Shown: positions 1-5,470 of the stretch, in pieces
How positions within the stretch are numbered: the first letter of the stretch is position 1
How the letters are laid out: every line of letters starts with the position of its first letter
DNA from: Bordetella parapertussis
GTDB taxonomy: Bacteria > Pseudomonadota > Gammaproteobacteria > Burkholderiales > SG8-41
Reading direction: 5' to 3'
Length of the DNA stretch: 5,470 bases
Assembly: GCA_945863085.1 (NCBI GenBank)
Contig: CAMBCD010000196.1
Coordinates: 1 to 5,470 of the forward strand
Position numbers and translations under genes: made by a program
Notes under the pieces: model-generated
The model's database searches: none
What the model was told of the DNA's origin: nothing
The model's input: only the letters and a program-made list of their open reading frames with translations

Positions 1-719
1 CCAAGATGACGCCGAACAAGGCTCGGCTTGCGGAAGTGCAGAAAGAGAAAAAAGCATGGGCTGAAGAACTCGACAAATGGCCTTCGCCCAATACCAAGAC
101 CCGCATCGGTCCGCGGCAGGCGCTGGCCGCGCTGGCGCGGGCCATGCCGAAAAACGCGATGGTGGCCACCGATATCGGCAACGTCTGCTCGGTGTCGAAC
201 AGCTACCTGCACTTCGAACAGGCGCCGTCCTTCCTCGCGGCGATGAGCTTCGGCAACTGCGGTTATGCCTTTCCCGCGGTGATGGGCGCCAAGGTCGGCC
301 GCCCGGACCGCCCGGCTATTGCCTATGTCGGTGACGGCGCCTGGGGCATGAGCCTCAATGAAGTGATGACCTGTGTCCGCGAAAAGATTCCGGCAATCGC
401 CGTGGTGTTCAACAACGGTCAGTGGGGCGCGGAAAAGAAAAACCAGATCGATTATTTCGAAAACCGTTTCCTCGGCACCAATCTGCAGAACCCGAATTTC
501 GCCGATGTTGCGGAATCCATGGGCGCGCAGGGGCTGACGGTGGAACATGTTGATGAGGTCGGCGACGCCTTGCGTGCAGCGGTGCGTTCCAACAAGCCGA
601 CGGTGATCAATATGATGCTGACGCAGGAGCTGGGCGACCCGTTCCGGCGTGATGCCTTCCGCCAGCCGCAGCGGCTGCTGCCAAAGTACCGCAAGCACAG
701 TGCAAAGCAATATCGCTGA
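1..719 (+). CDS. xsc: Sulfoacetaldehyde acetyltransferase (Xsc), C-terminal part, 5' end outside window
   Basis: Xsc is a cytoplasmic thiamine-diphosphate enzyme that converts sulfoacetaldehyde plus phosphate into acetyl phosphate and sulfite, the desulfonation step of taurine and related sulfonate catabolism. The frame is open to the left edge, with a Lys codon at 3-5 before the first ATG at 6, so that ATG is internal. Counting from it, the ThDP/Mg motif is visible as GDG at residues 109-111 and NN at 136-137. The stretches SFGNCGYAFP (81-90), QWGAEKKNQ (139-147) and ELGDPFRRDA (208-217) are what I recall as typical of Xsc rather than of acetolactate synthase or other relatives. About 239 codons are present of the roughly 580-600 usual for the family, and the end looks intact. 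The gene ends in TGA and is followed by a strong terminator. Any pta or transporter partners would lie upstream, out of view. Another ThDP-dependent decarboxylase is possible but less likely. Confidence 0.87.
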   Translation, partial: KMTPNKARLAEVQKEKKAWAEELDKWPSPNTKTRIGPRQALAALARAMPKNAMVATDIGNVCSVSNSYLHFEQAPSFLAAMSFGNCGYAFPAVMGAKVGRPDRPAIAYVGDGAWGMSLNEVMTCVREKIPAIAVVFNNGQWGAEKKNQIDYFENRFLGTNLQNPNFADVAESMGAQGLTVEHVDEVGDALRAAVRSNKPTVINMMLTQELGDPFRRDAFRQPQRLLPKYRKHSAKQYR

Positions 720-738
720 TCACGACCGGCGGCCACGG

Positions 739-765
739 AAAAAGCCGGCTGACGCCGGCTTTTTT
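739..765 (+). terminator. Intrinsic (Rho-independent) terminator after xsc
   Basis: A perfect GCCGGC / GCCGGC stem (744-749 and 754-759) closes a TGAC loop. It is flanked by five A on the left (739-743) and six T on the right (760-765), which extend the stem. It begins about 20 bases after the xsc stop codon. The A run also makes it plausible on the opposite strand, but no minus-strand gene ends here. Confidence 0.9.
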
Positions 766-791
766 CTCCTGATTTCTCCTGATTTTCTCCT
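766..791 (+). repeat. Short tandem repeat CTCCTGATTT in the LacI-gene leader
   Basis: Two perfect adjacent copies of CTCCTGATTT (766-775 and 776-785) are followed, after one T, by a third partial copy CTCCT (787-791). They fill most of the space between the xsc terminator and the ATG at 801. The tract is pyrimidine-rich and contains no Shine-Dalgarno-like purine run. It may be simple slippage; a regulatory role is not shown. Confidence 0.6.
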
Positions 792-800
792 TGTTATCAG

Positions 801-1829
801 ATGAGAACCCGGTCCAACAAGGCGGCGCGGCTCGCCGATGTCGCGCGACTCGCCAAGGTATCGACGGCGACGGTGTCGCGTGCGCTGACTTTGCCGCACA
901 AGGTCAAGGCACGCACGCTGGAACGGGTGCAGCAGGCGGCGCGCAGCCTCGGTTATGTTGCGCATGGCGCGGCGCGTGCGCTGGCGTCGCGGCGCACGCA
1001 TACCATCGGCGCCGTGGTGCCGACGCTGGACAATGCGATTTTCGCCAATACCATCCACGCACTGCAGCGCACGCTCGATGCGGCCGGTTATGTGCTGCTG
1101 CTGGCCAGCCATGAATTCGACGCTGACATCGAGGCCCGTGTCACGCGCACCCTGATCGAACGCGGTGTTGACGGCCTGGTGCTGCTGGGCACCACGCACC
1201 ATCCCGATATTTACCGGATGATCGAGTCGAATGGCGTGCCTTATGTGCTGACCTGGGCCTTCGATGAAAGCGGCAACCACCCCTGCGTCGGTTTCGACAA
1301 CCGCGCTGCTGCAGTACGCATCACCAATTATCTGTTCGACCTCGGCCATCGCCGGTTTGCAATGATTTCCGGCATCACTGTGCACAACGAACGCGCGCAG
1401 GAACGCCTTGCCGGCGTGCGCGATGCGCTGGCGGCGCGCGGCATCACGCTGCCGGCGGAGCGGGTGGTGGAAAAACCGTACACCCATACCGGCGGGCGCG
1501 AAGGTTTGAGGGAACTGATGGCGGGGCGCGAAAGGCCGACCGCGGTGATCTGCGGCAACGATGTGCTGGCCATCGGCGCAGTGGCCGAATGTCATGTGCA
1601 GGGATTGGCGGTGCCGGGTGATGTGTCGATCACCGGGTTTGACGACATGGAAATCGCCGCCTTGATGACGCCGGCCCTGACCACCGTCCGTTTCCCGACC
1701 ACCGATCTGGGCATCTATGCCGCGAATCATCTGCTGATGCGGCTGGAAGGCAAGGCGGTGGATCTGCGCTGCAAGTTGCCGACGGAGCTGGTGGTACGGG
1801 AAAGCGCGGCCGCGCCGCGATCCGCTTAA
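801..1829 (+). CDS. LacI/GalR-family transcriptional regulator
   Basis: This is a complete 342-residue DNA-binding regulator, normal length for the family. The N-terminal helix-turn-helix spans about residues 10-30 (RLADVARLAKVSTATVSRAL). The hinge helix follows at about 53-66, with the Ala-Arg-Ala-Leu pattern. A periplasmic-binding-protein-like effector domain runs from about 67 to 332, with recognisable family stretches VGFDN (163-167), LGHRRFAMISG (181-191), CGNDVLAIGA (251-260) and VSITGFDD (275-282). The VGFDN-AA segment and C-terminal half resemble the GntR (gluconate repressor) branch, but the effector cannot be named. ATG 801 is chosen because the HTH starts nine residues later and an in-frame TGA lies at 780-782. 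No Shine-Dalgarno sequence precedes it, so initiation may be leaderless or SD-independent. It is in the same direction as xsc but behind a terminator, so it may have its own promoter. Regulation of xsc is a guess from position only. It converges with argH. Confidence 0.93.
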   Translation: MRTRSNKAARLADVARLAKVSTATVSRALTLPHKVKARTLERVQQAARSLGYVAHGAARALASRRTHTIGAVVPTLDNAIFANTIHALQRTLDAAGYVLLLASHEFDADIEARVTRTLIERGVDGLVLLGTTHHPDIYRMIESNGVPYVLTWAFDESGNHPCVGFDNRAAAVRITNYLFDLGHRRFAMISGITVHNERAQERLAGVRDALAARGITLPAERVVEKPYTHTGGREGLRELMAGRERPTAVICGNDVLAIGAVAECHVQGLAVPGDVSITGFDDMEIAALMTPALTTVRFPTTDLGIYAANHLLMRLEGKAVDLRCKLPTELVVRESAAAPRSA

Positions 1830-1883
1830 ACCGGCGCGCGCATCACAGCAGCGGGTTGCAGCGACAGAATCACGGCAAGTGAA

Positions 1884-3311
1884 TCACTGCAGCGATTTGC
1901 GCGCCTTGGCGATTGCCGCTTTCACCCGTGCCGGCGCGGTGCCGCCGATGTGGCTGCGGCTTTTCATCGAACCTTCCAGCGTCAGCGCCTCAAAAGCGTC
2001 GGTGGTGATCAGCTTGGAAAATTGCCGCAGGTCGTCGAGCGACAGTTCGGCGAGGTCGCAGCCTCTGGTTTCGGCAAAACGCACTGCCTGCGCCACGGCC
2101 TCATGCGCTTCGCGGAAGGGCAGACCCTTTTTCACCAGGTAGTCGGCAAGGTCGGTCGCCGTGGCATAACCTTCGCTGGCGGCCGCGCGCATCCTGTCGG
2201 CGTTGACGGTGATGCCGCCGACCATGCCGGCGAACACCGCGAGACTCATCATCAGCGTGTCGACGGTGTCGAGCAGCGGTTCCTTGTCTTCCTGGTTGTC
2301 CTTGTTGTACGCCAGCGGCTGGCCCTTCATCAGGGTAAGCAGTGCAACTAGATGGCCGTTGACTCGACCGGTCTTGCCGCGCACCAGTTCCGCGACATCG
2401 GGATTTTTTTTCTGCGGCATGATCGACGAACCGGTGCAGTAACGGTCGGCGATGTCGATGAAGCCGAAACGCGGGCTCATCCACAGGATCAGTTCTTCGC
2501 TGAAGCGCGACAGATGGGTCATCACCAATGCGCCGGCAGCGACGAATTCAATCGCAAAGTCGCGGTCGGACACGGCATCCAGCGAGTTTTCGCAGACGCC
2601 GTCGAAGCCCAGTTCCTTGGCCACCATCTGGCGGTCGATCGGAAACGAGGTGCCGGCCAGTGCCGCCGCACCCAGCGGCAGCCGGTTGACACGTTTGCGG
2701 CAGTCGGCAAAACGCTGTGCGTCGCGCGACAACATTTCGAAATAGGCGAGCAGGTGATGGGCAAACGACACCGGTTGCGCCACCTGCAGGTGGGTGAAGC
2801 CCGGCATCACCGTATCGGCATGGTTTTCGGCGAGGTCGAGCAGCGCCCGCTGCAGGCCCTTGATCAGGGTCTGCACGTGATCGATGGCTGCACGCAGGTA
2901 CAGCCGCACGTCAGTGGCCACCTGGTCATTGCGCGAGCGCCCGGTGTGCAGCCGTTTGCCGGCATCGCCGACCATGTCGGTCAGGCGGCGCTCGATATTG
3001 AGATGCACATCCTCGAGATCGACGGACCACGGGAAAGTGCCGGCGCGGATTTCATCGCCGATGGCGGCCAGCCCTTTTTCGATGGCCTCGAGGTCGGCCG
3101 CAGCCAGGATGCCGACGGCATGCAGCATGCGCGCATGCGCCACCGAGCCCTGGATATCGAATTCCGCCAGCCGCTGGTCAAAACCGACGGATGCAGTGAA
3201 ACGCTTGACCAGGTCGTCAACCGGCTCGCTGAAACGCCCCGACCACGCTTTGGTGGCGTTCGGCTTCGCGCCGTTTTTTGTTTTGTCCGTTGTTTTGTCT
3301 TTTGCCGACAT
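1884..3311 (-). CDS. argH: Argininosuccinate lyase
   Basis: ArgH is a homotetrameric cytoplasmic enzyme of the fumarase/aspartase superfamily. It splits argininosuccinate into arginine and fumarate, the last step of arginine biosynthesis. The 475 residues cover the whole family length. The usual start motif AWSGRF is at 22-27, HTGRSRNDQ at 122-130, [10 protein letters not shown] at 171-180 (His174 matches the family's catalytic His), and the signature [12 protein letters not shown] at 294-305 holds the serine pair of the mobile catalytic loop. All key motifs are intact. ATG 3309-3311 is the only sensible start: an in-frame TAA lies 21 bases upstream, and there is no later Met, GTG or TTG codon before the AWSGRF motif. 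This leaves a lysine-rich extension of about 20 residues before the conserved core. No strong Shine-Dalgarno is visible. The gene diverges from the kinase gene and converges with the LacI-family gene. I found no convincing terminator in the 54-base gap at 1830-1883. Confidence 0.98.
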   Translation of the reverse strand: MSAKDKTTDKTKNGAKPNATKAWSGRFSEPVDDLVKRFTASVGFDQRLAEFDIQGSVAHARMLHAVGILAAADLEAIEKGLAAIGDEIRAGTFPWSVDLEDVHLNIERRLTDMVGDAGKRLHTGRSRNDQVATDVRLYLRAAIDHVQTLIKGLQRALLDLAENHADTVMPGFTHLQVAQPVSFAHHLLAYFEMLSRDAQRFADCRKRVNRLPLGAAALAGTSFPIDRQMVAKELGFDGVCENSLDAVSDRDFAIEFVAAGALVMTHLSRFSEELILWMSPRFGFIDIADRYCTGSSIMPQKKNPDVAELVRGKTGRVNGHLVALLTLMKGQPLAYNKDNQEDKEPLLDTVDTLMMSLAVFAGMVGGITVNADRMRAAASEGYATATDLADYLVKKGLPFREAHEAVAQAVRFAETRGCDLAELSLDDLRQFSKLITTDAFEALTLEGSMKSRSHIGGTAPARVKAAIAKARKSLQ

Positions 3312-3378
3312 GGATGTTTGCAGCGATTTTTACAGAATTTACAGAAGCTTTTTACGGCCCTGCTAGAATGAAACTGCC
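3312..3378. promoter_or_regulatory. Divergent argH / kinase promoter region
   Basis: These 67 bases separate two divergent start codons, so both promoters must lie here or inside the coding ends. The region is clearly more AT-rich than its surroundings. On the plus strand TAGAAT (3364-3369) resembles a -10 box, with TTTACA (3338-3343) as a possible -35, but the 20-base spacing is long and the -10 would leave almost no leader before ATG 3379. On the minus strand TGTAAA occurs twice as a weak -10-like match with no good -35. The exact promoters are therefore uncertain; the regional assignment rests on gene orientation. Confidence 0.5.
3329..3346 (+). repeat. Perfect tandem 9-bp direct repeat TTTACAGAA
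   Basis: TTTACAGAA occurs twice with no gap (3329-3337 and 3338-3346). A looser third copy, TTTACGGCC, follows at 3351-3359. It sits in the short divergent space between argH and the kinase gene. LytTR-domain regulators, such as the one encoded downstream, generally bind short direct repeats, so this is a candidate site. However, the sequence and the zero spacing do not match the LytTR pattern I know (about 9-bp repeats separated by about 12 bp). Confidence 0.55.
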
Positions 3379-4392
3379 ATGGCGCAGAGTATAAATCATA
3401 TTGCCAACACCGGCCCCCTGCCGGACTTCCGTAATTTTGGAATCCTGCTGCGCATCGTGCTGATCGTGAACGGCATTGCGCTGCTCGCGGCCTTGCTGCA
3501 GGTGCCGACGGTGCGTGCATGGCCCGCGCAGTTCACGGAAAATGCCGCGCTGGTCGAGCCGCTGCTGATCCTCAGCCTGCTGGTGCTGGCCGCAGTGGGC
3601 GACGGGTTGCGCCGGCTGCCGTACGCGATGGCGATCATCGCCATCGTGGTGATTGAACTGGCACTGACCACCGCATTGCATTTCGCCACCAGCGGACTGT
3701 TTTTTGTCGAAATCCATTCCCTGCCGCGCTGGCTGTTCGTCGTCGCGCTGTCCACCGGCATGCTGCTGGGGTATTTTGACCTGCGCGGGCGCGCCTTGTC
3801 GCCGGCGCTGGCGGAGGCGCGGCTGCAGGCGCTGCAGGCGCGCATCCGCCCGCATTTCCTGTTCAACAGCATCAACGCCGTGTTGTCGCTGGTGCGCCAG
3901 GAACCGCGGCGTGCCGAGGCGGCGCTGGAAGATTTGGCCGGGTTGTTCCGCGCGCTGATGGCCGATAACCGCCAGCTGACGCCGATTTCGCAGGAAATCG
4001 AGCTGTGCCGCCAGTATCTGGAGCTGGAGCAGTTGCGGCTGGGCGAGCGCCTGCAGGTGGAGTGGCATATCGAAATGATGCCGCCGGATGCGCTGGTGCC
4101 GTCGCTGGCACTGCAGCCCTTGCTGGAGAACGCGGTGTATCACGGCATCGAGCCCGCTGAAACGCCCGGCGTGGTGAGCATCACCATTCATGTCGCCCGC
4201 GACCGGTTGCACGTGGTGCTGCGCAACCCGTACCGCTTGACCGGGGACCACCATGTCGGCAACAAGATGGCGCTGGCCAACATCCGCGAACGTCTGCAGC
4301 TGCATTTTGACGTTGCCGCGGAACTGACGACGCAGATCGGCGAAAACACCTTTGAGGTGCGCATGGTCATGCCGTACCTGAAGGCGCAGTGA
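3379..4392 (+). CDS. algZ: AlgZ/FimS-like membrane sensor histidine kinase (LytS family)
   Basis: This is an inner-membrane sensor kinase of 337 residues, expected to phosphorylate the response regulator encoded next. Four hydrophobic segments are visible at about 21-41, 58-76, 83-103 and 116-133, with almost no extracytoplasmic domain. The cytoplasmic His_kinase region follows: H-box ALQARIRPHFLFNSINA (151-167) with His159 as the likely phosphoacceptor, then the N-box LQPLLENAVYHGI (245-257). The canonical glycine-rich DxGxG box is not recognisable. In its place is GNKMALANIRERL (294-306), which as I recall is also how Pseudomonas AlgZ/FimS looks. The stimulus is unknown. Start ATG 3379 leaves a short cytoplasmic N-terminus with the LPDFRN motif, as I recall in betaproteobacterial relatives, though its Shine-Dalgarno is poor. 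It diverges from argH, the same arrangement as in Pseudomonas. The stop is 33 bases before the regulator gene, so the two are almost certainly one operon. Confidence 0.9.
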   Translation: MAQSINHIANTGPLPDFRNFGILLRIVLIVNGIALLAALLQVPTVRAWPAQFTENAALVEPLLILSLLVLAAVGDGLRRLPYAMAIIAIVVIELALTTALHFATSGLFFVEIHSLPRWLFVVALSTGMLLGYFDLRGRALSPALAEARLQALQARIRPHFLFNSINAVLSLVRQEPRRAEAALEDLAGLFRALMADNRQLTPISQEIELCRQYLELEQLRLGERLQVEWHIEMMPPDALVPSLALQPLLENAVYHGIEPAETPGVVSITIHVARDRLHVVLRNPYRLTGDHHVGNKMALANIRERLQLHFDVAAELTTQIGENTFEVRMVMPYLKAQ

Positions 4393-4399
4393 GGGCCGA

Positions 4400-4429
4400 A
4401 TGGGGAGAATGAGGAGCATGGCGCCGTGA
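4400..4429 (+). other. Possible 9-residue mini-ORF overlapping the regulator start
   Basis: ATG 4400 opens a short frame (MGRMRSMAP) with two further in-frame ATGs at 4409 and 4418. It stops at TGA 4427-4429, overlapping the GTG start of the next gene as GTGA. It lies wholly between the kinase stop and the regulator start and contains the regulator's Shine-Dalgarno. It uses AGA and AGG, rare codons in a GC-rich genome, so chance is the simplest explanation; translational coupling is the alternative. Confidence 0.15.
4411..4416 (+). promoter_or_regulatory. Ribosome binding site deciding the GTG start of the LytTR regulator
   Basis: GAGGAG lies nine bases before GTG 4426, a good distance for initiation there. 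The nearby ATG 4418 is only one base away from it and is out of frame, ending after three codons. No other start codon exists in the regulator's frame back to the kinase stop codon, which is in the same frame. Confidence 0.75.
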
Positions 4430-5184
4430 CTATCGCACCGCGTCGCGTATTGATCGTCGATGACGAGGCGCCGGCGCGCAGCCGCATGCGCGACCTGCTG
4501 GCCGACGTCAATGCCGAACTGCCCGTGGTGGTTGCCGGTGAGGCCGCCAACGGACGTGATGCGCTGCAGATTGCCGAAGCGGGCGGCGTGGATGTGGCGC
4601 TGCTCGACGTGCGCATGCCCGGCATGGACGGCATCGAGGTGGCGCGGCACCTGCAGCAGCTGCAGCCACCGCCGGCGGTGATTTTCACCACGGCATATGA
4701 TGCCTATGCGATCCAGGCCTTTGAATTGCACGTGATCGATTACCTGCTGAAACCGATCAAGGCGTCGCGGCTGCAGGAGGCGTTGTCGCGGGTTGCGCAA
4801 ATCTCCGCGCTTGATCCCGGGATCCTGCGTGAATTGCAGCAGGCGCCGCGCGCCTGCCTCAGTGTGGCCGAACGCGGACGGGTGCACCTGATCCCGGTGG
4901 AGGACATCCTGTTCCTGCGCGCCGAACTCAAGTACATCACGGTGCGCACTGCCGGCCGGGAATACCTGATCGAGGAATCGCTGATCCAGCTGGAACAGGA
5001 GTTTGCGGAGCGCTTTGTGCGCGTACACCGCAACTGCCTGGTGGCGCGCGCCGCCATCCGCGGGTTCGAACGGGTGGGTGCCGAGTCCGGTGAAGGGCCG
5101 TGGCAGGTGGTGCTGGCCGGACTCGAAGAACGCATCCCGGTGAGCCGCCGCCAGCAGCACATCGTGCGCGAGCTTGCCCGATGA
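4426..5184 (+). CDS. algR: AlgR-like LytTR response regulator
   Basis: This is a cytoplasmic DNA-binding response regulator of 252 residues, about the length of AlgR. The receiver domain covers about residues 6-125: acidic pair Asp12-Asp13, phosphoacceptor Asp61 in LLDVRMPGMDG (59-69), Thr88/Thr89 in the TTAYDAYA segment, and Lys109 in the LLKP motif. All phosphotransfer residues are present. A linker leads to a LytTR DNA-binding domain at about 144-250, shown by DILFLRAELKYITVRT (160-175), the FVRVHRNCLV motif (197-206) and the terminal VSRRQQ segment. The start is GTG 4426, supported by GAGGAG nine bases upstream and the lack of alternatives in frame. It is co-oriented with, and 33 bases behind, the histidine kinase gene, its presumed partner. 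In Pseudomonas the orthologous gene is followed by hemC; here a convergent thioredoxin-like gene follows. Its targets are unknown; alginate control should not be assumed outside Pseudomonas. Confidence 0.94.
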   Translation: MTIAPRRVLIVDDEAPARSRMRDLLADVNAELPVVVAGEAANGRDALQIAEAGGVDVALLDVRMPGMDGIEVARHLQQLQPPPAVIFTTAYDAYAIQAFELHVIDYLLKPIKASRLQEALSRVAQISALDPGILRELQQAPRACLSVAERGRVHLIPVEDILFLRAELKYITVRTAGREYLIEESLIQLEQEFAERFVRVHRNCLVARAAIRGFERVGAESGEGPWQVVLAGLEERIPVSRRQQHIVRELAR

Positions 5185-5186
5185 GG

Positions 5187-5206
5187 TTGCGGGCTTAAAT
5201 CCGCAA
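5187..5206. terminator. Possible weak bidirectional terminator between convergent genes
   Basis: TTGCGG (5187-5192) pairs with CCGCAA (5201-5206) around an eight-base loop. It sits in the 31-base gap between the regulator stop and the stop of the minus-strand thioredoxin-like gene. There is no true T run on either side, so it is a modest hairpin whose position suggests termination. Confidence 0.35.
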
Positions 5207-5215
5207 TTGTGTGGA

Positions 5216-5470
5216 TCAGCGCCCGCGCGGGCGCATGCGGTTCAGCCCTGCTTCAATCCCCTGCTCGATATACAGCCGGTAAAAATCGTCGGCCAGCAAG
5301 CCGGTGATCGGCGGGGCGACGCGCTGGCCGTTGGCATCAAACACGATCAGCGTCGGCACCCGTTTGATGTCGAGGCTGCGCGCGTACTCGCGATGCGTGG
5401 TGGCGGCGCCGGTGAAGTCGCGCATGACCGTGCTGCGATCGACGTCGATTTCGCGGATCATCACGCGATT
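5216..5470 (-). CDS. Thioredoxin-fold protein, C-terminal part, 5' end outside window
   Basis: The minus-strand frame is open to the right edge, so the true start lies beyond 5470. The GTG at 5462-5464 is an internal codon, preceded by Arg and Asn codons. About 84 residues are visible. They begin with a beta strand ending in REIDVD and continue with THREYARSLDIKRVPTLIVFD, in which Val-Pro-Thr carries the cis-proline typical of the thioredoxin fold and is followed by a beta hairpin. A C-terminal helix (DDFYRLYIEQGIEAGL) and a basic tail end it. The active-site CxxC, a signal peptide or a lipobox would lie outside the window, so whether it is an active oxidoreductase, and whether it is periplasmic, cannot be seen. 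It resembles small betaproteobacterial thioredoxin-like/SoxW-type proteins as I recall them. It converges with the regulator gene at 31 bases. Confidence 0.75.
   Translation of the reverse strand, partial: NRVMIREIDVDRSTVMRDFTGAATTHREYARSLDIKRVPTLIVFDANGQRVAPPITGLLADDFYRLYIEQGIEAGLNRMRPRGR

Noticed and set aside
720..1730. A 336-codon minus-strand frame opposite the LacI-family gene
   Set aside because: No recognisable fold, composition of an antisense shadow, and it runs through the xsc terminator; the plus-strand regulator is clear.
1833..1905. Inverted GGCGCGC / GCGCGCC as a terminator between the LacI-family gene and argH
   Set aside because: The arms are 59 bases apart, one lies inside argH coding sequence, and there is no T run. 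The nearby AGTGA-A-TCACT palindrome has only five-base arms.
1888..3329. The same 11-mer, TGCAGCGATTT, near both ends of argH (1888-1898 and 3319-3329)
   Set aside because: An 11-base match is expected by chance a few times among all pairs in a 5.5-kb window, and one copy is simply the last codons of argH. It is not evidence of attachment sites or a target duplication.
2352..3371. A 339-codon plus-strand frame opposite argH
   Set aside because: It lies antisense to the best-supported gene in the window and has His/Gln/Arg-rich shadow composition with no motif.
4418..4420. ATG 4418 as the start of the response regulator
   Set aside because: It is out of frame with the receiver domain and meets TGA after three codons; GTG 4426 is in frame with a well-spaced GAGGAG.
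3352..5160. A 602-codon open frame on the minus strand opposite the kinase and regulator genes
   Set aside because: It is rich in His, Gln and Arg with no recognisable domain, and it covers two well-supported genes on the other strand. This is a typical shadow frame of GC-rich codon bias.
5462..5464. GTG as the start of the thioredoxin-like gene
   Set aside because: The frame stays open through 5470, and the visible part begins in the middle of a thioredoxin fold, so the true start is outside the window.

Overview
The window is GC-rich chromosomal DNA with the gene content and codon use of a betaproteobacterium (Burkholderiales, Rhodocyclales or Nitrosomonadales-like). This placement is inferred from protein character and gene order, not from a marker search. 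I see no mobile element, CRISPR array, tRNA or rRNA, and no clear candidate for an undescribed system. The interest lies in gene order and regulation.

Layout: (1) 1-719, plus strand: the C-terminal 40% or so of a thiamine-diphosphate enzyme that reads as sulfoacetaldehyde acetyltransferase (Xsc), closed by a strong intrinsic terminator at 739-765. (2) 801-1829, plus strand: a complete LacI/GalR-family repressor with no visible ribosome binding site. (3) 1884-3311, minus strand: complete argininosuccinate lyase (argH), converging on the LacI gene. (4) 3312-3378: a short AT-rich divergent promoter region carrying a perfect tandem 9-bp repeat. (5) 3379-4392 and 4426-5184, plus strand: a two-gene operon for an AlgZ/FimS-like four-helix membrane histidine kinase and an AlgR-like LytTR response regulator. 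(6) 5216-5470, minus strand: the C-terminal part of a thioredoxin-fold protein that runs off the right edge.

How they fit together: Xsc would release sulfite and acetyl phosphate from sulfoacetaldehyde during sulfonate (taurine or isethionate-type) catabolism. The LacI-family gene behind it could be its regulator, but a terminator separates them and no operator is visible. ArgH performs the last step of arginine biosynthesis. The divergent pair argH and algZ-algR is the arrangement known from Pseudomonas, where hemC follows algR. Here that order ends after algR, with a convergent thioredoxin-like gene in place of hemC. The kinase and regulator are expected to form one phosphorelay controlling unknown targets.

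The gaps between genes are all short: 720-800, 1830-1883, 3312-3378, 4393-4425 and 5185-5215. No stretch over 300 bases lacks a gene.
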